From positions 1 through 18,227 of the forward strand of contig JAICSD010000024.1 of assembly GCA_025937075.1 (NCBI GenBank): 18,227 nucleotides of DNA, given 5' to 3'. The notes under the pieces were generated by a model. That model was not told the DNA's origin. It saw only the letters and a program-made list of their open reading frames with translations, and did not search any database. Position numbers and translations under genes: made by a program. Shown here in pieces: positions 1 through 6,980 of the stretch. Position 1 is the stretch's first letter, and each line of letters starts with the position of its first letter. The stretch is from Vicinamibacteria bacterium. GTDB lineage: Bacteria; Acidobacteriota; Vicinamibacteria; Vicinamibacterales; 2-12-FULL-66-21.

Positions 1-1060
1 CGTACGCCATGGTGTAGACGCCGTGGCCGTGGAAGTACGGGCCCGCGACCTCCCAACGCGATCGCTGCGCGGTCGAGCGCGCGAGAAATGCTCCCTTGGT
101 CGTGCCGACCATCAACAGCACGTCGCCGCTGCTCAGACGCAGATGTCGTATCCCGCGGCTGACCGTCGTCGAAAATCCGGACGGCTGCCCCGACCGCTGC
201 TGCGCTCCGACGATAGCTCCCGACTCCAGCGCTTCGAGCGCCGCCTTGACTTCCGTCGCGCTCTGATACCGCTCGGCTGGCTGCTTCGCGAGGCAGCGCA
301 GGAGAACCGCCCACAGTCCTGGCGGCATGCGCGAGGGCAGCGGCGCCGGCATGTCGTTGAGGATCGCGGAGCTCGTCTCGAATCCCGTCTTCCCGCGGAA
401 CGGGAGCTGCGCCGCGGCCAGCTCGTACAACACGACACCCAGCGCCCAGATATCGCTCCGAGCGTCACCGGATTCGCCGCGCAGCACCTCGGGCGCCATG
501 TAGAACAGCGTTCCGCTCACTTCGCCGGAGCTTCCCGGCGTCCTGAAGGTCATCGTCTGGTCGGCGGATGCTTCAGCGGGAATCTGACGTGCAACCCCGA
601 AGTCGAGGACCTTCACCAGGCCGTCGGGCGTGACGACGACGTTGGCGCTCTTGAGGTCGTGGTGCACGATCCGCCGGCTGTGCGCGTGCGCGAGCGCGCC
701 GGCGATCTGCGCTCCGTAACGCAGCACCGATTCGACCGGCAGGCCCGTGTCGCCTATGGCCGCCGACAAGGGCTTTCCCTCGACCAGCTCCATCGCGATG
801 TAGATGGTGCCGTCGACGTCGATGACTTCGAAGATCGTGCAGATGTTCGGATGGCTCAGGGCCGAGGCCGCCCGCGCCTCGTGAAGCAGATGATCCTTTC
901 CGACGCTTCCAATCGACGGCGTCTCGGCGAGCACCTTGAGGGCGACATCGCGGTTGAGGACCTCGTCGTGCGCACGGTACACGACGCCCATTCCGCCTTC
1001 GCCAACCTTCGACAGAACGCGATAGTGTCCGAGCAGACGGCCGATGATGTCTTCTGCCAA
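1..1060 (-). CDS. PknB-type Ser/Thr protein kinase with C-terminal sialidase/BNR-like segment (3' end outside window)
   Basis: Residues 1-353 are visible; the gene runs off the left edge. The kinase domain spans roughly residues 8-280: glycine loop VGEGGMGVVYRA (19-30), ATP-anchoring Lys42 in ALKVL, helix-C Glu61, catalytic HHDLKSAN (133-140) with Asp135, DFG at 153-155 and APE at 189-191. All core catalytic residues are present, but the usual HRD Arg is His134, so this is a non-RD kinase. After a short linker with no membrane helix, residues 315-353 (LLMVGTTKGAFLARS, then WEVAGPYFHGHGVYTMAY) resemble the first blade of exo-alpha-sialidase/BNR propellers. The start is a TTG, chosen because an in-frame TAG, which is the stop of the upstream gene, lies 6 nt before it and AGGA precedes it. 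The next in-frame ATG falls inside the glycine loop. Kinase identity is secure; the propeller call rests on one blade. Confidence 0.88.
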   Translation of the reverse strand, partial: MAEDIIGRLLGHYRVLSKVGEGGMGVVYRAHDEVLNRDVALKVLAETPSIGSVGKDHLLHEARAASALSHPNICTIFEVIDVDGTIYIAMELVEGKPLSAAIGDTGLPVESVLRYGAQIAGALAHAHSRRIVHHDLKSANVVVTPDGLVKVLDFGVARQIPAEASADQTMTFRTPGSSGEVSGTLFYMAPEVLRGESGDARSDIWALGVVLYELAAAQLPFRGKTGFETSSAILNDMPAPLPSRMPPGLWAVLLRCLAKQPAERYQSATEVKAALEALESGAIVGAQQRSGQPSGFSTTVSRGIRHLRLSSGDVLLMVGTTKGAFLARSTAQRSRWEVAGPYFHGHGVYTMAY

Positions 1061-1066
1061 ACGGTC

Positions 1067-2308
1067 CTACCAGTGGGTGAGCGAGCCGTCAGGCCGCTTG
1101 TACACGTTGCGGCGCCCCGGCTCGGTCACTTCGCCAATCATCGTCACACGCTTCATGTCCGCCGTCACGCCCAGACCCGGGCGCTGGTTCGCGTAGGCCT
1201 TGCCATTCTTGAAGTCCAGACACTCCGGCAGGTAGTCGATGGGCCGACCTCCGTAGTTGTACTCCATCAGGACCGGTCCTGAGAACGTGGAGAGGCAGTT
1301 CACCAGCGCGGCCGTGGCAATCGGGCCGGTGAAGTGCGGAATGATCCCGACCGCGTGCGTTTCGCAGATGGCGGCGACCTTCATCAGCTCCGTGATGCCG
1401 CCGACGTTGGGCAGCGTGGATCGGATGAAGTCCACGTCGTGATTCTCGACGAGCTTGTTGAAATCCCACCGGAGGCCCCACTCCTCCCCATGCGTCAGCG
1501 GGACGCTGGTCATCTGGCGCAGCTTGGGAATGTCCTGCAGCGCGTTCTCGTCGCGCACGGGATCCTCGACGAAGAACGGAGCGTACTGCTCGATCGCGCG
1601 GCAGAGGCGAAGCGCGTCGTTGAGGTCGAAGCGCTGGTGGAAGTCGATGCACCAGTTTCCATCGGGGCCCACCGCCTCGCGCACCTGCCGGCAGTCTTCC
1701 GCGACGCGCCGCACGACGGCACGCGTGTCGTACGTGCCGCCGATCGGCTGATCGGATGGCGCCATCCGAAACGCACGATAACCTGCCTCCATCGTCGCGC
1801 GCGCGCGCTCGGCGAGACTGAGCTTCGCGTTCGACGGCGTGTTCGGCGGCACCGCCCCTCCCGTCGCGTAGCACTCGCAGTAGTCGCGCGCGGTGCCGCC
1901 CAGCAGCTCGTGAATGGGGACTCCGAGCGCCTTGCCTTTGATGTCCCAGAGCGCGAGGTCCAGCGCGCCGAGTGCGTGCGCCTTCTCGCGCCCTGGCGGG
2001 TAGAACCACGCGATGTAGGCTTCCTGCCAGATCGCTTCGGTATGGAACGGGTTCTTGCCGATGAGCGTACCGGCGCACTGCTCCAGGGTGTCGCGCGTGC
2101 CGCCCTCGCCAATGCCCGTGATCCCGACGTCGGTCTCGACGGTGAGGAGCATGTTGCTCTGATTGAAGAGCGGATTCAGATCGGGTGGGCGATAGATCCG
2201 GACGCGTGTGATCTTTGCCGCCGGCAGGCTCGCCTCAGCTCCGCGCGGGCGCAGCATGGTCAACGCGGGCATGGCGGCCAGCGCTGCAAGAAACGTTCGC
2301 CGGTTCAT
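1067..2308 (-). CDS. Tat-exported enolase-superfamily (mandelate racemase/DgoD-like) sugar-acid dehydratase
   Basis: A 413-residue protein with a Tat leader (NRRTFLAAL, mature from about residue 27). The N-terminal capping domain runs to about 140 and is followed by the enolase barrel. Metal ligands fit Asp222 (IDFHQRF), Glu248 (FFVEDP) and Glu275 (THGEEW). His224 and His325 (IIPHFTGP) match the acid/base histidines of D-galactonate dehydratase-type members, and the second barrel strand has FRMAP rather than the KxK of mandelate racemase. The known subgroup chemistry is syn or anti dehydration of an aldonate to a 2-keto-3-deoxy acid; the substrate here is unknown. A strong GGGAGG ribosome site lies 7 nt before the ATG. 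It lies between apbE, 59 nt upstream, and the kinase, 6 nt downstream, and is probably co-transcribed with both. The family is certain and the dehydratase activity is inferred. Confidence 0.9.
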   Translation of the reverse strand: MNRRTFLAALAAMPALTMLRPRGAEASLPAAKITRVRIYRPPDLNPLFNQSNMLLTVETDVGITGIGEGGTRDTLEQCAGTLIGKNPFHTEAIWQEAYIAWFYPPGREKAHALGALDLALWDIKGKALGVPIHELLGGTARDYCECYATGGAVPPNTPSNAKLSLAERARATMEAGYRAFRMAPSDQPIGGTYDTRAVVRRVAEDCRQVREAVGPDGNWCIDFHQRFDLNDALRLCRAIEQYAPFFVEDPVRDENALQDIPKLRQMTSVPLTHGEEWGLRWDFNKLVENHDVDFIRSTLPNVGGITELMKVAAICETHAVGIIPHFTGPIATAALVNCLSTFSGPVLMEYNYGGRPIDYLPECLDFKNGKAYANQRPGLGVTADMKRVTMIGEVTEPGRRNVYKRPDGSLTHW

Positions 2309-2340
2309 CTGTGTCCTCCCGAATCGCTACGAAACCCGAG

Positions 2341-2366
2341 TCCGCGTCATCCGCGTCGTCCGCGGC
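2341..2366. repeat. Three-unit 9-bp tandem repeat between apbE and the enolase gene
   Basis: The plus strand reads TCCGCGTCA, TCCGCGTCG, TCCGCGGCC, nearly perfect 9-mers that begin just past the apbE stop codon (2368-2370). The repeat fills much of the 59-nt gap before the enolase ribosome site. No hairpin-plus-T-run terminator is visible, so read-through into the enolase gene is likely. It is one of several distinct short-period repeats at gene borders in this window. Confidence 0.6.
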
Positions 2367-2367
2367 C

Positions 2368-3429
2368 CTACGGAATTCTCTCGACCCACCAGCCCTTCGC
2401 CGAATCTGGAACGAAGACGTACGCCTCGGTGCCTGTCGACCGCCTCAGATACGCGCGGCCTCCCTGCACGCCAAGCACGAAGAGCGCATCATCCAGCGCG
2501 TCGCCCGCGGTGCCCGTGTCGGTCAGCACGGCGACGCTGAGGATGCCCTGGACCGGCATTCCCGTGCGCGGGTCCATGATGTGCGAGTACCTGACGCCCT
2601 CGGCCTCGAACCATTTCTCCGACGTTCCGGCGATCGAGAGCGCGCGATTGTTCAAGTGCACCGTCATAGCCGTCTTTTGCGCCTCGATGGGATCCTGCAC
2701 TGCGACATCCCACGCGTCGCGCCCTGGCGGCGCGCCCAGACCGAAGATGGTGCTGCCGCCCGCGCTGACCAGCGCTGCCGATACACCTCGTGCCCGAAGC
2801 AGCTGCACGGCGCGGTCGACCGCATACCCTTTGGCAATTCCGCCGAGATCCAGCTCCACGCCGGCGCGATCGAACGCGATTGTTTCGTGTGCGCGATCGA
2901 ACACCACGTGTGATGCACCCACGTTCCGCCGCGCGTCGACGAGCTGTTCGGGCGTGGGCAGCCGTCCTTCGCCTCTGAAGAATCCCCACGCCTTCATGAG
3001 CGGACCGACGGTGATGTCGAACGCGCCATCCGACTCCCCGCTGTAGCGCATCGATTCGAGCAGAAAGTCGAACAGTTCCGGATCCACCGCGACCGGGTGG
3101 ACGGCCGCTTCGCGATTGATGCGCGATAGCGGGCTGTCCGGCTGGTAATGGCTCATCAGACGGTCGATGCGATCGACCTCGTCGAGGGCGTCTTCGAGGA
3201 TCTTCGGGAGCGTGTTTGCGTCCGGCCCGTACGCGTCGATCGAATAGAGGGATGCCATCGACATGCGGCTGGCTTCGACATGGGTGTGGGGCGCCCCCTT
3301 CAGGGGCGCGAGGCGGGCCTGAAAGGCCCGGCGCACATCCGTCCCCGGATGCAGCGAAGCGAACAGTACAAGAACGCCAGCAATCGCCCGTATCTGCGAC
3401 ATGTGCGGCGCGAATGCTAGCACGCGCAT
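2368..3429 (-). CDS. apbE: ApbE family FAD:protein FMN transferase
   Basis: A 353-residue protein, typical for ApbE, which covalently attaches FMN from FAD to a Thr/Ser of exported flavoproteins. Family motifs are in order: FDITVGPL (137-144), LDLGGIAKGYAVD (193-205), SAGGS (222-226), HIMDPRTG (283-290) and GDALDDALFVLG (309-320). The last motif usually has Ser/Thr where Asp314 stands. An N-terminal hydrophobic stretch (IRAIAGVLVLFASL) suggests a Sec leader or membrane anchor. Start options are ATG 3429 or ATG 3399 (MSQIRAIAG), and the second gives a more standard leader. Residues 33-47 are encoded by a double palindrome between the leader and the folded domain. No FMN-binding-domain partner is visible in the window. 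It shares a short divergent promoter region with the UxuA-like gene. Confidence 0.93.
   Translation of the reverse strand: MRVLAFAPHMSQIRAIAGVLVLFASLHPGTDVRRAFQARLAPLKGAPHTHVEASRMSMASLYSIDAYGPDANTLPKILEDALDEVDRIDRLMSHYQPDSPLSRINREAAVHPVAVDPELFDFLLESMRYSGESDGAFDITVGPLMKAWGFFRGEGRLPTPEQLVDARRNVGASHVVFDRAHETIAFDRAGVELDLGGIAKGYAVDRAVQLLRARGVSAALVSAGGSTIFGLGAPPGRDAWDVAVQDPIEAQKTAMTVHLNNRALSIAGTSEKWFEAEGVRYSHIMDPRTGMPVQGILSVAVLTDTGTAGDALDDALFVLGVQGGRAYLRRSTGTEAYVFVPDSAKGWWVERIP
3291..3330. repeat. REP-like double palindrome inside the 5' part of apbE
   Basis: There are two adjacent hairpins. The first has arms GCGCCCC (3291-3297) and GGGGCGC (3303-3309) around CTTCA. The second has arms CGGGCC (3314-3319) and GGCCCG (3325-3330) around TGAAA. 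The two loops are near inverse complements, as in paired REP units. The DNA is read as RRAFQARLAPLKGAP between the leader and the catalytic domain of ApbE. The TTCAGG core recurs at 11409-11433 and 14780-14797. Confidence 0.6.
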
Positions 3430-3444
3430 TCGCGAGTTTTCCGC

Positions 3445-3473
3445 TTGACACCGTTCTCACCTGCCCGTGTAGT
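3445..3473 (+). promoter_or_regulatory. Sigma-70-like promoter giving a near-leaderless transcript
   Basis: A perfect TTGACA (3445-3450), a 17-nt spacer and TGTAGT (3468-3473, four of six bases) lie just before the ATG at 3483. Transcription would be expected to begin at about 3480-3483, at or next to the start codon, and no Shine-Dalgarno sequence is present. This supports both the chosen start and leaderless translation of the first gene of block B. The 53-nt gap also has to hold the apbE promoter, for which no clear boxes were seen. Confidence 0.65.
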
Positions 3474-3482
3474 ACGCGGCGT

Positions 3483-4595
3483 ATGAAGAACCCGTCACGC
3501 CGGACCGTGCTGAAGACCGCCGGACTTGCGCTTGGGATGCCGCTTCGCGCTTCGGGGACGGGGATCCAGGCGCCGTCACAGCCGCGCTTCGAGGGCGCGG
3601 ACACGCCGAAGATCTGCCTCGAAGCCGGCCCGGCCGCGTCCGCGCCGGGCGATGAGGCCGCAGCGGCCGCGCGACGCATCCGGCAACTCGGGGTGACGCA
3701 CGTGATCTCCGGCGGAGGACCGATCCCGTGGGACGAAGCACGTCTCGGCAACCTGATGAAGCGCCTGAAGGACAACGGCCTGACGCTGGCGAATCTGATG
3801 ATTTCGGGCTTCCCGAATGCCATCTACAACCGTCCCGGGAAGGACGAGGACATCCAGAAGGTGATTCAGTCGGTTCGTACCGCGGGGCACGTCGGGCTTC
3901 CCGTCGTCGAATACAACTGGTATGCGCATCGCGCGATGGAAGGGTATTTCGAGGAAGCGGGACGCGCGGGCGCCGGCTGGACGGGGTTCGATTACGCGCG
4001 CATGAGGGATCTGCCTCCGCTGCCCGACGAAGGGGCGCACACGCTGGACGAGATGTGGGGGAACATCACGTATTTTCTGAAGGCCGTCGTGCCGGAGGCC
4101 GAGAAAGCGGGCGTCCGGCTGGCGCTGCATCCAAACGATCCCCCCGCGCCGATCAGCCGCGGCTCGCAGCAGATCATGGGAACCATCGACGGCTGGAAGA
4201 AGCTCATCTCGATCGTCGACAGCCCGTCGAACGGCATCACGTTCGACTGCGGGGTCACGCGCGAAATGGGTGGCGATCCGGTGGGCGTCTGCCGCTACTT
4301 CGGCTCGCGCGATCGGATCAATCACGTGCATTTCAGGAACGTGAAGGTGCACACGCCGTTCGAGCGCTACACGGAAGTCTTCATCGACGAGGGGGAGAAC
4401 GACATGTTTGCCGTCATGAAGGAGCTGGTGCGGCAGAAATACGCGCGATTGATCTACCCTGAGCATCCGCGCGGGATCGATTACGACCGCGAGCGGCCGA
4501 ATTTCCGTCCCCAGTATCCGGGCGGCGGCGGGTATGCGGCGTTTGCCTTCAACGTCGGTTACACACGCGCGATGATGCAGGCGGCCTTCGACTGA
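3483..4595 (+). CDS. Tat-exported UxuA-like mannonate dehydratase family TIM-barrel protein
   Basis: A 370-residue protein with a Tat-type leader (SRRTVLKTAGLAL). UxuA dehydrates D-mannonate to 2-keto-3-deoxygluconate. Matching motifs are LALHPNDPP (213-221; UxuA has LALHPDDPP), TFDCG (253-257) and HVHFRNVK (281-288). These supply metal ligands His216, Cys256 and His283. The fourth UxuA ligand, Asp in RPDHGR, appears to be Glu327 in YPEHPR. Residues 59-75 (AAARRIRQLGVTHV) form an early barrel element. Cytosolic UxuA has no leader, so export is the unusual feature. The ATG is placed by the promoter 10 nt upstream; the open frame extends further upstream only through apbE sequence. It is the first gene of a five-gene plus-strand run. 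The family is firm and the exact substrate is unknown; a generic sugar-phosphate isomerase fold is the alternative. Confidence 0.88.
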   Translation: MKNPSRRTVLKTAGLALGMPLRASGTGIQAPSQPRFEGADTPKICLEAGPAASAPGDEAAAAARRIRQLGVTHVISGGGPIPWDEARLGNLMKRLKDNGLTLANLMISGFPNAIYNRPGKDEDIQKVIQSVRTAGHVGLPVVEYNWYAHRAMEGYFEEAGRAGAGWTGFDYARMRDLPPLPDEGAHTLDEMWGNITYFLKAVVPEAEKAGVRLALHPNDPPAPISRGSQQIMGTIDGWKKLISIVDSPSNGITFDCGVTREMGGDPVGVCRYFGSRDRINHVHFRNVKVHTPFERYTEVFIDEGENDMFAVMKELVRQKYARLIYPEHPRGIDYDRERPNFRPQYPGGGGYAAFAFNVGYTRAMMQAAFD

Positions 4596-4599
4596 AGAC

Positions 4600-4680
4600 T
4601 GCCGGTTGCAGATTGAATTGGCGATTCGCGATTGCAAATTGCCGATGGGATTTGTCGATTGGGGATCTTGCGCTCTCTCC
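4600..4680. repeat. Low-complexity GATT-rich intergenic repeat
   Basis: The gap between the UxuA-like and enolase genes is built of degenerate units such as GCAGATT, GCGATTC, GCGATTG, GCAAATT and GCCGATG. It is far richer in A and T than the flanking genes. No ORF or clear terminator is present. The downstream ribosome site AGAAAGGAA begins at its end. Confidence 0.5.
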
Positions 4681-4692
4681 AGAAAGGAACCC

Positions 4693-6051
4693 ATGAATCG
4701 TCGATCATTTCTGCAACGTGCGGCGACCGTAGCGGGAGCCGCAGCATCCTGGTCGACACTCGACGCTCGAAGCGGCGCGGACGACGACAGGTACACCGTC
4801 TCGCAGAACGTCAACACGAGCTCGAGGCCGGCGGACCTGAAGATCACCGACATGCGCGTCCTCGTGATCGGCCGCGCCCCGATGACGTGCCCGATCATCC
4901 GCATCGACACCAACCAGGGGATCTACGGCCTCGGCGAGGTGCGCGACGGCGCGAGCAAGAACTACGCGCTCATGCTCAAGAGCCGGATCCTGAACGAGAA
5001 CCCCTGCAACGTGGACCGGCTGTTCCGCAAGATCAAACAGTTCGGATCGCACTCGCGGCAGGCGGGCGGCGTCTGTGCCGTGGAGATGGCGCTGTGGGAC
5101 CTCGCCGGAAAGGCGTACAACGTCCCCGTCTATCAGATGCTCGGCGGGAAGTTCCGCGATCGAATCCGCTGCTACGCCGATACGACCGAGTCGGACGATC
5201 CGAAGGTGTACGGCCAGCGCCTGAAGGCGCGCCGCGATCAGGGCTTCACCTGGCTCAAGATGGACCTCGGCATCAACCTCGTCGCGAAGGTGCCCGGCGC
5301 CTTGACGATGCCGTCGGGGACGAGCCTGGCATACGGCGATCCGGTCACCGGCCCGCTCGCGGGCACCGAGATCACCGACAAGGGCATCGGGCTGATGGCC
5401 GACTACGTCGCACAGGTTCGCGAGATGGTCGGCATGGACATCCCGCTCTCGGCCGATCACTTCGGCCACATCGGCGTGAACAGCTGCATCCGCCTTGGCA
5501 AGGCGCTCGAGAAATACAACATGGCGTGGCTCGAGGACATGGTGCCGTGGCAGTACACGGATCTGCTGAAGAAGATCAGCGATGCCGTCGACATCCCGAT
5601 CCTCACGGGAGAAGACATCTATCTGAAGGAGCCGTTCATCGAGCTGTGCCGCACGCACGCGGTGGACATCATCCATCCGGACCTGGCGACGTCAGGCGGC
5701 ATCCTCGAAACGAAGAAGATCGGCGACGCCGCCCAGGAGTTCGGCGTCCCGATGGCCATGCACTTCGCGGGCACACCGGTCTCCTGCATGGCGAATGTCC
5801 AGTGCGCCGCCGCAACGGACAATTTTCTCGCGCTCGAAAACCACTCGGTCGATGTCCCCTGGTGGAGCGACCTCGTGGAAGGTGTCGAGAAGCCGATCGT
5901 CAACAAAGGCTTCGTCACGGTGCCGGACAAGCCGGGGCTCGGCATCACGCTCAACGACGAGGTCGTGAAACAGCACCTGCAGGAGCCCGGATTCTTCGAA
6001 CCCACGCCGCAGTGGAACACCGACCGCTCGGCCGATAGGCAGTGGAGCTAA
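4693..6051 (+). CDS. Tat-exported enolase-superfamily (mandelate racemase/muconate lactonizing enzyme family) protein
   Basis: A 452-residue protein with leader NRRSFLQRAATVAG. Capping domain features at 51-150 include VCAVEMALWDLAGKA. The barrel carries LKMD with Lys189 and Asp191, Asp255 (SADHFGH), Glu281 (WLEDMVPW), Glu307 (LTGEDIY) and His357 (AMHFAGTP). These fit the three acidic Mg ligands and the flanking acid/base residues of the superfamily. It shares little sequence with the enolase at 1067-2308, so it is not a recent duplicate. A ribosome site AGAAAGGAA stands 3-4 nt before the ATG. About 35 residues around 195-230 (KVPGALTMPSG, YGDPVTGPLAG) form an insertion after the second barrel strand and may shape the substrate pocket. 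The expected role is sugar-acid dehydration or epimerisation outside the cytoplasm; the substrate is unknown. Confidence 0.9.
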   Translation: MNRRSFLQRAATVAGAAASWSTLDARSGADDDRYTVSQNVNTSSRPADLKITDMRVLVIGRAPMTCPIIRIDTNQGIYGLGEVRDGASKNYALMLKSRILNENPCNVDRLFRKIKQFGSHSRQAGGVCAVEMALWDLAGKAYNVPVYQMLGGKFRDRIRCYADTTESDDPKVYGQRLKARRDQGFTWLKMDLGINLVAKVPGALTMPSGTSLAYGDPVTGPLAGTEITDKGIGLMADYVAQVREMVGMDIPLSADHFGHIGVNSCIRLGKALEKYNMAWLEDMVPWQYTDLLKKISDAVDIPILTGEDIYLKEPFIELCRTHAVDIIHPDLATSGGILETKKIGDAAQEFGVPMAMHFAGTPVSCMANVQCAAATDNFLALENHSVDVPWWSDLVEGVEKPIVNKGFVTVPDKPGLGITLNDEVVKQHLQEPGFFEPTPQWNTDRSADRQWS

Positions 6052-6056
6052 TCGAG

Positions 6057-6980
6057 ATGCGCCGCTCTCTCGCGTTCGTTGCAGCCGCTGCGCTGTTGGT
6101 GCCTGTCGTCTCCCACGCGCAGCTCTTCTCCCTGACGCGTGAGCAGATGATCGAGTACACGGCACAGAATCCGTTCGACCGTTTTCCTGACGGACGGCCG
6201 AAAGTGCCCGACGCGCTCATCGAGCGCGCGCGAGGGCTGTCGTCCGAGGAGATCTTCGCGATTCTCCCGGGCAAGGGCTTCCGTAATCAATATGCGGACG
6301 GCTTTCAAATCCTGCATCCGGACAAGAAGCTCGTCGGGCGCGCGTTCACGGTCCAGTTCATGCCGCTGCGCCCCGATCTGGACACGGCGATCAACGCGAA
6401 GGCAAAAGCGGCGGGCCTCGACCGGATGTACAACCAGGTGCCGATCGACATGCTGCAGCCGGGCGACGTGCTCGTGGTCGATCTGTTCGGCCAGACCGAA
6501 GGCGGCACGATCGTCGGCGACAACCTCTTCTACTACGTCATGCAGACCACGAAAGGCGCGGGCCTCGTCGTGGACGGCGCAATCCGGGATCTCGACGGGA
6601 TCTCGGCGATGGACATGCCGGCGTACTACCGCCGCGCGCACCCGAGCTATCTCACGAACGTGATCATCAGCGGCATCAACGTCCCCGTGAGAATCGGGAA
6701 CGCCACCGTGATGCCGGGCGACCTCGTCGTCGGCGACTCGGAAGGCGTGTACTTCATTCCGCCCGCGCTGGTGCAGCAGGTCGTCGACAACTCCGACGTC
6801 ATCCACGTGCATGACGAGTGGACGCGCAAGAAGTTCGACGAAGGCAAATACAAATCGAGCGACATCTACGGCACGCCGAAGGATCCGGCGCTGAAGAAGG
6901 AATACGAGGACTACTTGAAGAAGCGGCTCGAGGAGATCCGCAGCAAGTATCCCAGGACGGCGGAGGCTGGAAAACAGTGA
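6057..6980 (+). CDS. Secreted RraA/HMG-aldolase family protein, copy 1
   Basis: A 307-residue protein with a Sec signal peptide (MRRSLAFVAAAALLVPVVSHA, cleavage after about residue 21). The RraA-like core covers residues 90-245. GDNL (154-157) and DGAIRD (173-178) give Asp155, Arg177 and Asp178, the acid-Arg-Asp arrangement of class II 4-hydroxy-4-methyl-2-oxoglutarate aldolases. The spacing here is 21 residues, one more than the D-x20-R-D signature I recall. A charged C-terminal extension (255-307) is longer than usual. The ATG at 6057 is preferred over GTG 6042 because it directly begins the signal peptide. The gene begins 5 nt after the enolase stop and overlaps the next gene by 1 nt. The likely role is cleavage of a 2-keto-deoxy acid to pyruvate plus an aldehyde; a non-enzymatic RraA role is possible. 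Confidence 0.85.
   Translation: MRRSLAFVAAAALLVPVVSHAQLFSLTREQMIEYTAQNPFDRFPDGRPKVPDALIERARGLSSEEIFAILPGKGFRNQYADGFQILHPDKKLVGRAFTVQFMPLRPDLDTAINAKAKAAGLDRMYNQVPIDMLQPGDVLVVDLFGQTEGGTIVGDNLFYYVMQTTKGAGLVVDGAIRDLDGISAMDMPAYYRRAHPSYLTNVIISGINVPVRIGNATVMPGDLVVGDSEGVYFIPPALVQQVVDNSDVIHVHDEWTRKKFDEGKYKSSDIYGTPKDPALKKEYEDYLKKRLEEIRSKYPRTAEAGKQ

Noticed and set aside
23..1282. A 419-codon plus-strand open frame across the left end
   Set aside because: It is antisense to the kinase, whose catalytic motifs are all in place on the minus strand. The plus-strand product has no recognisable domain and crosses the kinase-enolase border.
1334..3046. A 570-codon plus-strand open frame over the enolase and ApbE genes
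   Set aside because: It spans two convincingly annotated minus-strand genes and their gap, and its product is low-complexity and Arg-rich.
6057..6980. RraA regulator of RNase E, or menaquinone methyltransferase, as the function
   Set aside because: Old annotations give these names to the family, but a secreted protein cannot act on RNase E. The acid-Arg-Asp residues fit an aldolase better.
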